Below, piece by piece: positions 46,060 to 61,663 of a stretch of DNA of 64,000 bases. The stretch is from Lactarius indigo (taxonomy: Eukaryota; Basidiomycota; Agaricomycetes; Russulales; Russulaceae), in contig JAFKAC010000044.1 in NCBI GenBank assembly GCA_025766275.1, forward strand, positions 409,169-473,168, given 5' to 3'. How positions within the stretch are numbered: the first letter of the stretch is position 1; every line of letters begins with the position of its first letter. The translations under genes and the position numbers were made by a program. The notes beneath the pieces are model-generated. The model worked only from the letters and a program-made list of their open reading frames with translations, did not search any database and was not told the origin of the DNA.

Positions 46060-48410
46060 ATGACTATGATATTCGATAGGATCAACGCCTACGTACGCAG
46101 ATCCTATTCATGACTATCTCAGGGTTCGTGATTGCCTCGTACAGGTGGCCGATTCTTTCGTCGGGCGTTGGTTCCAGCTTGAGGGGTCCGACGCAGCCAA
46201 TGAGAGAGAGGGTTCTCGCTTCCTCGTGCGTACTTTTCAATTCCTTTTTCTCTCTCTTCGTCGCTCACAAGTAACAACTCAGACAGAGATCCGTGCAGGC
46301 CTCACAACATGGGTGCGTGTCGCTCATACCAACACATATATATGTCCTATTGGTGTGGCTGACAACTAACACCGCCTCCAGGCTGCGATGGCGTACATCG
46401 TCCGTCATATCCTGCTTTTGCGTAGTGCCATAACCTGACTTAGTGCCCTGCTCAAAGATATCCGTCAATGCCTCCATTCTCTCCGACTCTGGGGGCACCT
46501 GCGAGTGCCCAACTGGCGATGGCTGCACCTCAGACCCAACATATCTTTCCTGTGTGAACGACGTCCGCAAAGACCTTATTACCGCCACAGCCGCAATCTC
46601 CGCACTCTCAAGTTTCCTCATGGGGTTACTTGCGAATCTCCCCGTCGGGATGGCACCGGGCCTCGGATTGAACGCATATGTACGTATCAAATATTTCCTA
46701 TTTGCGACTGTATCTAAGTGTCTCGAAGTTCACATATTCCATTGTTGGCTTCCATGGGACTGGAGGAATCACGTACCGCGAAGCCCTTGCAGCTGTTTTC
46801 ATGGAAGGGTATGTTAGGCCGTTACCAAAAGCGGAGGATTACGTACCTGAACGAACATCTTTGATAGATGGATTTTTCTCGCTTTGTCTCTACTTGGTCT
46901 CCGTCAATGGCTTGCCCGTATCATGCCGCAGTCACTCGTTCTTGCAGTCGGTGCCGGAATTGGCCTCTTCATCGCGTAATTGGCGTTAACTCCATCCGTA
47001 TTTTCTCCCTCACTAACCTGTCTTCAGTTTCATAGGACTTTGTATGTCGCAGTATTCTATCCCCCATTGACGTACCCCTGACTTGCATTTTAGCAACTAG
47101 CGGCCTCGGCGTCGTTGGTGGTAACACTGTCAATTTCGTGGGCCTCGGAGGTTGCACACCAGATCATTACCTACCTGACCTCCCAGGGTATTGCGATAGC
47201 CTCGTCATGCGCAGCCCCACGATGTGGCTTGGTATCTTTACTGGAGGGTAGGTTCGCGTGTGCCTGTCAACGATATCTACTAACTCTCGTGTCCAGTATT
47301 CTGACAGTCTTTCTCATAATGTACCACGTCAAAGGCGCAATCCTCATCGGTATATTCCTGACCTCAATCATCTCTTGGCCCCGTGGAACAAGTGTCACCG
47401 CCTTCCCACATACCGATACTGGTGACGCCGCATTCGATTTCTTCAAGCAAGTCGTGACCTTCCACCCCATCAAGCTCATCGGCAACGCCATTGATCACCA
47501 TTACATGAATGGTAAGGTATGGTACGCCCTCGGGACCATGCTCTACGTCGACATCCTCGACACGACTGGGACGCTCTACTCAATGGCAAAATTCGCGGGC
47601 TTGCGCGATCCGGTTACGATGGACTTTGAGCGCAGCACTGTCGCATATTGCGTCGACGCGTTCTCGATCTCGATGGGCGCGCTTATGGGAACCAGTCCCG
47701 TGACAGCTTTCATTGAGAGCGCAACGGGCATTTCCGGTGCGTCATAGTCTACCCTCCATCATAATGGAATGTCGTGTAATTCGGCGCTTGCAGAGGGAGG
47801 AAAGACGGGTATCACGGCGATTACGACTGGTCTCGCTTTCCTCGTCTCGGTCTTCTTTGCCCCCGTCTTCGCCAGTATACCCTCGTGGGCGACTGGCGGC
47901 GCTCTTGTGATTGTAGGAACATTGATGATCCGCAACGTACGAGAGATAAACTGGGACTACATCGGAGACGCCGTCCCGGCGATTCTCACTATCATTCTCA
48001 TCCCTCTAACGTACAAGTATGCACTCTATCCGTGTACTGCGCTATACGGAAGGGAACTGATAGCGGCTATGCAGCATCGCGTACGGTGTCATTGCAGGAA
48101 TATCCACTTACCTCTTGCTCAATGGTTTGCCGTGGGTCCTCCGTAAAGTTACTGGTGACCGCATCGTCCCGTCGTACTATGGCAATGCTGAACCGTGGGT
48201 TGCCCCACCTGGGGGCATTGTTCCTGGCTGGATGTTCGTATCGCCCGTCCCTTTCAATTGCGATTATTGCCTGACTGATACACCTTGTCTTCTTAGAAAA
48301 CAAGCTCGAAGCTGTGCCACCAGTCGTACACACAAGCGACCGGAGTTCACCAACGTCACTCCTCCCCAATCGGCGAATCCCTTCAATCAATCCTTCAGTA
48401 CCATCCATGA
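46060..48410 (+). CDS. AzgA-family purine permease, copy 2
   Basis: Paralogue of the gene at 34510-36820 with the same intron positions. The start [11 protein letters not shown] leads into [16 protein letters not shown], then [10 protein letters not shown] and [15 protein letters not shown]. It has the same signatures: [71 protein letters not shown] and [16 protein letters not shown]. The stop is at 48408-48410. Coding exons are highly similar to copy 1 while introns have drifted, which points to selection on both proteins. The C-terminal tails differ. The two genes are direct repeats about 11.5 kb apart. Confidence 0.9.
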
Positions 48411-49915
48411 GAAACCTGGTACCTCCGAGGACTACCGCACAATCTACCTTGTAGAAACGTCGAAGAGGCTATAAGACGGATTGCCGTGCAGAATATTTTT
48501 AACTTGTTATATTTAACTATCAGACGTGCCGGGTGCATTCTATCGCAATTTTTTTTACCCTCGCACTGTACGTTTCTAGAACACATTTGGCTAAAAAGAT
48601 TTACAGTTAATCAGCCCACTGGTGTCTCATATATCACGCTCGTTTTAGCAAATACACAAATACACTCGTTTGTCGGTCTCGCCCCCTCGCTTACTGCTTT
48701 GGAACGCTTCCGGGTCCCATCCGATATAGGCACCCCCTTCGCTTCCAATAAGTAGAAGCGGTCCTACACAGCTAGCTTGCGTGAACTTAATCGCTGCACG
48801 TGTGCATGCGAATTTTCCGGATCCACGAGGGCGCCCACTCTCCGCTTCTCTGATACAAGTACAGGGATACAGTACGCTCCTCAGTGTAACTGGTATAGGT
48901 ACGGCAAGATCCGAATCAAGATTTGTCTAGGAAATTTTATTTGTAAAGTAATGTAGCATGTCGTGTCGGTGAGACGAGGAGGGCGCCCTGTAATGTTTAA
49001 GGCAGGACTTGACAAGCTCAAAAGTGTCTACATACGTGCGGGGTGACTTGCTCCTAGCACGGCATGGAGGGTGCTGGCAATGGGCGGCCCAAGCTGAGGC
49101 CGCCAGTTTTCCGGGACAGGATTCCAAGAGTGGCTCGTGCGCATGTGGTCCCCAATATAGTGGGAAGGGTGGGAAGTAACGCCACACCATTTGGGAGGGA
49201 GGGAAACCACTTAGATATTGGGCATCACACCTGTGTTCTAAACGTACAAGCGAAGTGCTACTTAGGGTAACTGCCCTAGGCGCACGAAAATGGATCCCAT
49301 TGGAGGAGGGTGCTTCGTATGTTTCCAAGGGAAACAAAAGAAGGGCGAAGAGCACAGAAATCCGATGGGAGCGGGTGACTAGAGGAAGGAAATCACCGAG
49401 ATGTCGTCAATACAGTACGATGAATTCGCTCGTTAGGTTAAAGAGAAGACCAGACGGTCGTAATGACCGAAATGGCGAGAGTCTTGGCGCCTTGGCTTTT
49501 GAGGGTATCAGACTCAGCAGCGAACACGACCATGGATTGCATTAGGTTTTGATCCTGGAATATGGAAGTGACCCTTGACTTGAGACGGAATGAAGCGTGC
49601 GCCGAGTTCAATAACATCCAAGATACCATCTGATATCTCGAGTAAGAGGAGGTTTAGAGGAATGAGTGTCATCGGGTCAGAACGTGTTAACCCAGGCAGA
49701 TCGAAACAGTATGTCGTGTGCCATCGAAGGCTTGCTCTAGTACTATAGGCCCTCGGAGTGAGTACCAGTGAGTAGTTGCGATCAACCACGTATCCGAGTC
49801 GTGGTTGCTTAGCCACTCGCCAACGGGCGTGAGAGTTTCAGGAGTTTCAAATGGGTCAGTCACGTGGCGACAACTCACTAATTACTCGTTGGTGTACGAC
49901 AGACGAGGTCTCCCC
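48411..49915. other. 1.5-kb boundary between accessory and housekeeping regions
   Basis: Overlapping short ORFs without family resemblance. TACAGTA words occur at 48869 and 49411. No mobile-element ends are seen. Confidence 0.4.
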
Positions 49916-53227
<3,312 letters not shown>

Positions 53228-53625
53228 ATGGCGTCCAGCATCGTCTCGCCTCTCCGCAATACCTACCGCTACCTCGTACGTCCCCCCCCCCACTTACGTT
53301 CATCGTTCGCTCCATCCTGACGGATTTTCGTTTCCCAATCTGCTGCTCTGCATTGCACACGCATACATTACAGCAACGCCAGGCGCACGAGTCGCCCGTG
53401 CTATTCTACTCTGTAGTGATGGGTTTCGTCGGCCCCGTGCTCGCATTTGGCGTGCCGCCCATCCGCGAACGTATGGGCTACCGCCCACCAGAGCCCATAC
53501 CAACTACGTACCCAAGTGCGTCCTGTCTCATTCCGACCTTCCAGGAGTTACTCATTTTTTCCTTATTCACGTTAGTCCCGAAACGCCCGAGACGACCTTT
53601 GCAGGGCTACGAGGACGAGGTGTGA
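53228..53625 (+). CDS. NADH:ubiquinone oxidoreductase 9.5-kDa subunit
   Basis: Small accessory subunit of mitochondrial complex I (NDUFA3-like in fungi), inner membrane. Three exons: MASSIVSPLRNTYRYL, then QQRQAHESPVLFYSVVMGF and on from about 53374, then PKRPRRPLQGYEDEV after an intron with donor GTGCGT near 53517 and acceptor CACGTTAG near 53573. The product is about 80 residues with a single membrane segment, VLFYSVVMGFVGPVLAFGV, and the conserved PPIRERMGY and IPTTYP motifs. It was missed by single-frame ORFs because of its introns. The stop is at 53623-53625. Confidence 0.9.
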
Positions 53626-53970
53626 AAAAAAAGGGCGTTCCTGTGCAGACCTCTCTTTTTCCCCAACATTAAATATCTATATTTGTCCAAGGAATAGAAT
53701 CTGGCTGTCATTTTTCTTTTCTCTTTTTTTTTCTGCTGGATCCCCCATGCGCTCTGCATGTGTGCGGTTGCTATCTTCGTGCAGTGACTGCTCCGTGTGC
53801 CCCCAAACTCGTCTTCGTAACAAATGTCCTACAGTCGACGAGTTTCTTAATTTGGTCATAAGATCGCACGTGGTTTATAACTGGACGCGTCAGTTGTGGC
53901 GCTTGTAGTCTTGTACTGTACCTTGATTGCATTCTTGCACTCCTCGTCCATCTTGACAAAAGCATAGGAG

Positions 53971-55442
53971 ATGTCCGACGACAATCCGAACAGGCCGCGT
54001 ACGCTCGGGGGCGGGAATGCCAGCGAATCACCCCCCTCCTCGTGGTCGCGTCCTTCAGGCTTGTCTAGCTCGCGCATCGGCCGCATCGGCGGCGGGGGAG
54101 GAAGCTGGGGTTCAACGTATGTATCACATCCTAGCGTAGTACCCGCCATTATTTCTGATTTGTCTTTCTCCTTGCGCGTAGAGGTGGTGGACGCCGCATC
54201 GCTACTCTTAATGATGATAGCGACGACGGTGGCAACGACGAACCCCAGAATTACTTTGCCGGTGGCGAGAGAAGGTATGTCTCGTAGCAAAATCTCTCGG
54301 CTTTTTTCTCACTAGGGTGTTTACCCTTCAGCGGGATAAATGTCCAGAACCCGGACAGGGGACCACCCGACGTCTCTGGCCGAGGTCTCATGCGCGATCT
54401 CCTCGCACGCGCACTCAACGACCGCCCACCTGAGCCAGAGCCAGAAGGAACGCAGAGATCGTCTGCATTCTCAGGAAGCGGGTACACGCTAGGTTCCGAC
54501 GAGGTCGAGAGCACATTCGTCCCTGATCCCAACGGGCCCCCGAGTCCCAGTTCGTCTCGTCCTTGTTTCTCCCTGCGTATTCACATCGATGGCTTCACCA
54601 GCCGAGGAGACCGCCATCCGCCATCTCACATTCTGGCGCGATGGCTTCAGCGTAGAGGACGGAGAGCTGCGGCGCTACGATGATCCCGCTCAGGCCCAGA
54701 TCCTGTCCGAGATCAACGCCGGGTAACCAAAATTCCTTCATTCATCCCGGACCACGCTAATGAGCGAATAGACGCGCCCCTCCATCCATCCTCGACGTCC
54801 TGCCAGGACAGCCCGTAGAGCTGCGTGTCGCGCGGCGGACCGAGGAAGATTACATAGCTGCGCCGCGGAGGGGGTTCTCTGGTGCCGGCAGTCGACTCGG
54901 TGGGGTCGTCCCCGAGCCCGCGCCGGCCCAGCAGCAGCAGCAGTTCGGAATGCCAGGTTCTTTCCCCGCACCTGGAGGAGGCCCCTCGGCCACTCCAGCC
55001 CCCGCGGCATCGCGGTCTCGTGATCCAGAGAGCGTCGCCACGCGGTTCTCCGTCGATCAGTCAAAACCAACGACCAGCGTACAGGTCCGCCTCGCGGACG
55101 GCACCAGGTTCGGCCCCCCCTCCCTAAGTGATGGCGATGTGTGTGTCCGCTCTGTCCGCTCATCGTATTCCTCCCTTGTTTCTACAGAATAGTGGCTCGC
55201 ATGAATTTGGATCACACCGTGCGCGATCTTCGCAATTTCATCAACGCGTGAGCACCCTCGTTCTTTTTTTTGATTTCACCCTTTTCGCGCATTGACGATA
55301 TCCGTGTAGCTCGCGTCCTGAAAACAACACCCGTGCTTATACTATCGGGACGACGTTCCCGAATCGCACGCTCGATGACGACAGCGTGACGATCGAGGCG
55401 GCTGGGTTGCTCAATAGTGTGATTGTGCAGCGGTGGGCGTGA
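53971..55442 (+). CDS. SHP1: p47/Shp1-type Cdc48 cofactor (SEP and UBX domains)
   Basis: Adaptor that recruits the AAA ATPase Cdc48/p97 for membrane fusion, phosphatase regulation and protein degradation. Exons join in frame: [15 protein letters not shown] and a Gly/Ser-rich N-terminus, [21 protein letters not shown], then a spacer. The SEP domain follows ([39 protein letters not shown]), then a Pro/Gln-rich linker with QQQQQ, and the UBX domain ([51 protein letters not shown]). Canonical p47/Shp1 has an N-terminal UBA domain; none is visible here. Either an upstream exon is missed or this lineage lost UBA. The stop is at 55440-55442. Confidence 0.9.
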
Positions 55443-56103
55443 GGTGAACGAATGCCTATACCACACCAGGTATTTTGGTGTCCGATGGAAGTAGTGTCTC
55501 TCTTGTTGTATCTGGACACTTTGTACCAAATTATGTACTTGAGGATCCGGGAAGCACGCGTCTTTACTCAGTTCGAGCAGACGGAAACCCCACCATAGTA
55601 CCGCTGAGACCTAACTACACGTTGATTAACGGTCACTACGCCGCCATGTTCGGGGGCGTCGGGTCGGTGGCTACTGTGACGTTAGCTTCGTTCAGCATGA
55701 AGGTGGCGCAGCGTGATAACCCGATGTGAAACTTCTATGAGAGGGCCGAGACGAGGTCGAAATGCCAGAGTGATGCTGATGACTAGTTTCCCGCATACAG
55801 TGGCATAGCGGCGAACATGGGAACCAAGTGAGAGCGAGGGGTCGACTGAGGTCCTCGTACCCGTCGTCAGGACCCTTCGATCTCGCTCGTGTCTACCCGC
55901 GGAGCTTGCCCCCAGTACAGAGGCCCGCGCCACATACCCGACCGAGATCAAAGTCCACTGAGCACGTACTTGAGGGACAACACGTATCGGTACGTGCGTG
56001 AGTACGGGCCTGAGTTTCCCCTGGGGGTGGACGCGACATGTCACGTGCCCTCGAATGTCGGATGGGATGGGTTATCTCCCTCTCCCCTTTTCGATCTTAC
56101 AAA
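55443..56103. other. intergenic with one 84-codon ORF of unknown status
   Basis: A + strand ORF at 55475-55729 (MVSDGSSVSLVVSGHF start) overlaps the p47 3' flank. It lacks recognisable domains. I do not annotate it as a gene. Confidence 0.35.
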
Positions 56104-57573
56104 ATGCCGCGCTGGGGCCCTTTACGCTCACAACGCCAATTTTCGCAGACACAAGCACAAACGCAGAATCCCACGCAATCGCAGCGTTACGGTCGTAGTC
56201 AGCGACGCGTCGAAGACGAAGACGAAGATGAGGAAATACCACTCGACGACGACGACGGCGACGGCGAGCCTGGTGCAAATGAGACCGGAACCGTACGCGA
56301 CACGCACTCTGACCCGACTAATCGTTTTACATCTAATCCGAGCGCGAATAGGACCTGAAAAAACGCGCGACCGATCTGGTGCGGCTTGCGCTGTTCCAGG
56401 AGCAGCGGCGCATGCCACTGCGCCGAGACGAAATCTCCAAGAAAGTGATGGGTTCGCAACGCGGCGCTTTCAAGGCCGTCTTTAACGAAGCACAAAGCAT
56501 CTTGCGCAACACCTTTGGCATGGAGCTTGTCGAGCTGCCTACTCGTGCTGCCACGCACGATGCCGCTGCGGGCCAAGACCGAAGTCAGGACAAAGCGGGT
56601 ACTCAGAATGGCGAGAATGCAGGCGAACGGCAGAAGGTCACTGGGCTTAAGAAGAAAGGTGCGTGTCCCGCCTTTAAGCGCGTTTTTGTTAAAAGTGTAG
56701 GTCTGATGATGGGCTGCGTAGCCGTCTCGCAGGGCTCAAAAACATACATCCTCAGGTCAACACTCGACCCCGCACTCATTGAGCGTGCTGCGTTGACTAA
56801 CAAGCGCATATTCGAGGTGGAGGCTGCGGATGCGCCGGACGACGTTGCCGACGCTGAGCCTGGCACGCGCACGTATGGCAGTCTCATCGCGTGGAACAGC
56901 GCAGACCAACTAGCCGCGCTGGGCATTCTCTATGTCATCCTCGCGCTCATCCTCGTCAGCGGCAAGGTCATCAGCGACAGTGCGTCCCCATCCCATCTCA
57001 TCTTATAATCCAAGAACGAGCGGCCGACATGTTTTTTTTTTTGTCACAGTGGACCTGCGCCTACTTCTCCGCCGGCTGCGCTTCCGCCCACCAACACAAA
57101 TCGCTCTCCCAGCTCACACGCCTCACCGCACACTCACGTTCGACGCATACCTCACCCAGCTCCAGCGCCAAGGCTATCTCGATCGCACGCGCATCGGCGC
57201 CAGCGGGGCCGCGCAGAAACGCCGGCGAGGCGGCGTCGGTGCGACGCAAGCCGGCGGTGCGGGCGGCGAGGAGAACGACGTGGTTTGGGAGTGGCGCTGG
57301 GGCCCGCGTGCCGCGGCCGAGATCGGCGAGGCGGCCGTCGCTAGGTTCGTCGCGGAGTTCATGGCCGAACGCGCGAGCCGCGGAGGCGCAGGTGCGGGTG
57401 GTGGTCCGGGGAGAGGTACTGAGGGTGGCGCTGGCAGTGATGAGGGGAGTGACGAGGAAGTTGGTGGGCGTAGGGCGAGAACGCATCGTGAGGAGGCGCA
57501 GAAGAGGCTCGCGGCGCTGTTGAAGGGCGTCGAGCATGCTGCAGGAGGGGAGCTCGCTGGCGCTACCGTATAG
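56104..57573 (+). CDS. NSE3: Nse3/MAGE-domain subunit of the Smc5/6 complex
   Basis: MAGE (winged-helix) protein that works with Nse1 and Nse4 in the Smc5/6 DNA-repair complex in the nucleus. The start MPRWGPLRSQRQF leads a Gln-rich then strongly acidic tail (RRVEDEDEDEEIPLDDDDGD). After an intron near 56300-56360 comes DLKKRATDLVRLALFQEQRR, then MPLRRDEISKKVMG, FNEAQSILRNTFGMELVEL, SKTYILRSTL, AALGILYVILALILVSGKVISD and MDLRLLLRRLRF. Next are LTFDAYLTQLQRQGYLDR and a WEWRWGPRA...VARFVAEFM segment. All introns keep frame. The C-terminus is Gly-rich. The length is greater than yeast Nse3 because of the acidic and Gly-rich regions. Confidence 0.9.
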
Positions 57574-59064
57574 TCTCGCTTCCATCCCACCAGCATTTCC
57601 GTAATGCGGTACTCGTGCTCTCAGAACTGGGGTCTGCAGGGACCGGAGTAGTTCACACATTCATGCTCTTGCACGTACTGTAGTGCATTTTTTTTCTTAC
57701 TGTCTTACAGTATACTTAATTGCCTTTCTCAGAGATAGTCATGACTGTCATATGCTAGGGACTTACAATAAGGTGTCAAATTCAAGGGCGGTACTGCACA
57801 GACGTTCCCTGATGTAGAAAAATTATGGCATTGACTTGTCGAAATAAGTCTGATAAGATCTGGATAAGATAAGCCACCTGATCTGGCAATGGGTTGATCC
57901 ACGTTGATCTCAATACTTTCGGCCACTGCCATATTCTTTCACCTCGTACACAACTATTTTATCCCTTCTGCACCGTCTGCATATCCGTATATTTATGGCG
58001 CCCGTACTCGGGGGGGGGGCAATAATACTCGATAAGGTTCGTAAAGAGGCTGTACTGTACTGGATTACACCGCACTTGTCTGCCGTCGTGTAAATTCCAG
58101 TGATATGCCACCTAAAACATTACAAATACGGACGAGAGCCGTTTCAGTTCCTGTAAATATTCGTAATTTGACACGGGCCAAGACACGGGCGGTATTTCCT
58201 GCTAGCTCTCACACTGTCCTCTTATCTATAACTTACCTAAGACAAGGGCCTAGGTTCACTCCTCCTGTGGTTCAAGTTCCTTCCGTTCCCCTTTAAAGCC
58301 CTTAAAGGGCGTCTGTCCTTTGCATCCTCTCGCGACCAATATACCGTGACCTCTCGACTTGGCCGACTGACGTTGTGACGTGGGTCCGCTTACTCCTGAC
58401 ACCGAGACTCAACAGCTCTGTACGTCCAGCCTTTCTAAGAGTTCATTCCGAGTCTCATTTACCTTCAGGCCTAAGTATACAGATCGTTAAGCGCCTATTC
58501 TACTATCCCTATGGAGGCGCACGACGGCAGATCAGTATTTATAAAGCACGCAAGGAACATTGGCAGAGCGTACCAAAGTCAGGCCATGGAGTTGATTTCC
58601 ATATGCCTGATCTTCTCTCGAGTTGCGCCACATTTGGCACACGAAGACGCCGAGCTGAGGAGGTGATCGACCACTACGGGTTCCCTTCCAACCATTGTGT
58701 TTTCTTCTCTGACATCCAATCGTAGAATGCTGCGCGCCTGTGATCTTGCGTTGCATTCCGCTGCTGATTCGGGTCAGAAAGTAACTGATATAGTGAATAA
58801 ACGCTTTGAAAAAGCGACTCGAGTGTTGTGCAGATACTTTGAGAAATGGCGTCGTCGGTGAGTGACAATGCCATGCCGATGCTTGCAAAAGACCTCACCA
58901 TTTACCCTTCTACTCACTTTCTTACAGGTCCCTCTCTCCAGGAATGCCGATATTACCCAAAGGAGGGTCGTATATGGTGAGTCTCTCGTGTGGCAGTTGC
59001 GTTTGCCATTGGTCCTTCATCAACTTTACTTCTACAGAGGACCAAGAACCCATGGAGACCAAAG
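57574..59064. other. 1.5-kb intergenic region
   Basis: Only short ORFs. A reverse ORF at 58674-58901 (FASIGMALSLTDD) resembles no family I know. TACTGTA/TACAGTA words occur at 57677, 57709 and 58052. Confidence 0.4.
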
Positions 59065-61663
59065 ATGATGATCAAGTTCGTGCTTCTCCGCTCCCCATTG
59101 GTGGCCCTTCACGATCCGGACACCGTCATCGTGCGCCGTAAGCATCGATTCGTGAACATCGTCATCCTCGATAATCTGATTCGCGCGCCAGAGATGCTCA
59201 GTGCCAAACCGTCCCTTTCCGAAATTCTTTGGAACTTTGGCCGTTATAAGGACCGTGCACGTATCACCCTCGAGCAAAACCCTCACTTCTATTCCGGTCT
59301 CCCTGCGGACGAGAGTGCATACACGCCTATGTTTAAGCGCCGTCCACTTGGAGAGCTGAGTCTAGCTCTTAAACCCCATGATACTGTCTATGTTCTCGTC
59401 GATAGGCCTGGTCATGTGTTTCTCGAAGCCGAAGGAAAAAGGCGAAGATTTGGCAACGTTTGGATGCTGAACGGTACCCTGATTTTCAAAAGTTTGTGCC
59501 ACTTTTCCGTCTCGCCCGTCGGCGCTCCCTGACCCTCCTCCAGACAGTTCTGGGGTACTCGAGGGAGAAAAACTTGTCAGAAATACTAACACCAAAGGCA
59601 ACTGGTGGCACTATGATGACCCAATAGTGTTCCCCAAGTGCGAGTGTCGTCCCCGATTGAATCCAAATCGTTTACGGCCCATCGTTACAACACTGTCGGC
59701 CAATCCCGCATCGGGGATGCCATTTGACGACTGGACATTTCTAAGTCACCCATCATCTCACTCTATCAACATACAAATCTATTCTGCGCAAGGACGTCGT
59801 GAATCTACCACGGATCTGGTGCGTTTCTACGCGTTTAATACACCTCACAACACTCACGCACAAACTTTGACACAGGATCTACCTCCGCCGCCGCCTACAT
59901 CGGAGGAACCAGAGTACCAAGTACTTTACACGAGTATCAATACGCTCAACGACGATGTGCTCCTCAGCATATTCAACCGCTATCAGCCAGACGACGAGAA
60001 TATCTGGAAGCCCCGACTTGGGTGGTTCAAGCTCGCTCACGTCTGTCGGAGATGGCGGCGCCTCATACACGAATCGGCATTCCACCTTCACGCACATATC
60101 CTATGCACGAAAGGCGCTCCCGTGGTGGACATGCTACCCCTTTTACCACCTCTGCCGCTCGTCATCGATTACCAATCTACAACCATACCTGCGCAAGACG
60201 AGTTGGGAATATCGCATGCGCTACGGCTGCGAGATCGTGTACGCCGCGTTGATCTTCACATCCCTTCTTCCAGCTTGCGAAAGTCACTTGTGCTCATGGA
60301 TGAACCCTTCCCAAGACTGGAGCATCTCTCTCTCTCGTCTACAACTGATGGGGACATGAGCCTAATAATTCCCAAGACCTTTTTGGCTCCAAATCTCCGC
60401 CACCTCAAACTGCATGGCGTCAGCCTTTCAAGTGAATTGCCACTACTGTCCTCCACTGTCTCACTCGTCACATTGACGCTCGAAAATATCCGAGAATCTG
60501 GCTACTTTCTTCCAATACACCTGATCACGCGCCTTCGGTCGTTTCGCCAGCTCGAGGAACTGTCTATTTGTTTTTCCAACCCTTTACCCCATTCCAGCGC
60601 TGAGATAGAACGCTTGGGTGAATTGGAGACCCCTGTGACCCTTCCCAAGCTCAAACGTTTCACATTCCGCGGTATTAGCGCTTATTTGGAAAGCCTTATC
60701 GCTCAAATTAGCGCCCCTCATCTGGAGCAACTCAGCGTTACGTTACTCAACACAGTCGGGTTCGCGTTACCACACCTGTCCCACTTCACCAATACAACAG
60801 AAGGGCTCAGGCTCCCCACGGCCGAGATTATCTTCGATCGTGACGTAGTCGCTGTAGTCATGGACCACCGCGGGCTACAACTCGGCAACAGACCCTCAAG
60901 CTTCAGCCTCCGTGTCATATGCAACGTATTTGATCGCCAAATTAACTGCGCTGCGCAAATATGCAGTGCACTTAGACCTGTGCTATCTGGCGTAGAGCAA
61001 CTCACACTAGTTGACGGACTGTGGATGCCAACAGACTGGGAAGATAGCGACATCGACGATGCGATGTGGCACAAACTTCTTAGGCCATTCATCGGAGCGA
61101 AGAGGCTTCACATCTGCCGCGTGCTTCTGTGGGAGATTGCTCACGCTCTGCAAGTGGGCGATGCAGGGCTGGACCCAGGGCTGCTACCCAGTTTGCAGGA
61201 GCTCGCCCCCGATATCTCGGCGAGGCACACAGACAACTCATTCACCCCGTTCATCGACGCACGTCAAGTCGCAGGGCGTCCGGTGCACCTATTGCCTTCG
61301 CCGGTGTCGCATACACGGCGACTTCGGCGACGAATCCCACCACCTCCGAGAGAATTCTGGCAAGTTCCATACATCTCAACAGAGCAATATATACGCGAAC
61401 CCTATTATTTTTGGTACCACCAACTGCCAGATCCATGGGACTTTTCCCCTCTTTTGTGGGAACTGCAAGATATTCCGCTGGTGCCGCCTGTTCCATTGCG
61501 ACGCAATCTCCCCGTTCCATACGTACCGCCAGTCCGGGTGGAACCCAACCCTCCCCATTCTTCCCGCCCAACCCGCTCAGTTGGGATCCAACCTCCCCCT
61601 CCAAAGCACATCCGGAGCCGTCTTCGGCCTTCACACAGGGGAGCAGGCCACGCGTGGCGGTAA
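59065..61663 (+). CDS. F-box protein with extra N-terminal domain, intact
   Basis: Exon 1 starts MMIKFVLLRSPLVALHDPDT. An intron (GTAAGC...CGCCAG, ~59140-59190) leads to QMLSAKPSLSEILWNF, LEQNPHFYSGLPADES and a conserved DTVYVLVDRPGHVFLE...GNVWMLNGTLIFK block. A second intron (GTTTGT...CTCCAG, ~59491-59543) joins SSGVLEGEKLVR. The long last exon has an F-box (LNDDVLLSIFNRYQ...LAHVCRRWRRLI, about residues 260-310). Leucine-rich strands follow (RLEHLSLSS, LRHLKLHGVSL, LVTLTLENI, LEQLSVTLL). Late proline-rich residues end at 61663. By family it is an SCF ubiquitin-ligase receptor. The N-terminal VLVDRPGHVFLE domain is shared with the copy at 62724 and has no name I recognise. Confidence 0.8.

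Noticed and set aside
57061..57660. Long reverse-strand ORFs of 140-199 codons
   Set aside because: They mirror the GC-rich NSE3 exons, which have clear MAGE homology on the + strand; the reverse frames have no family features.
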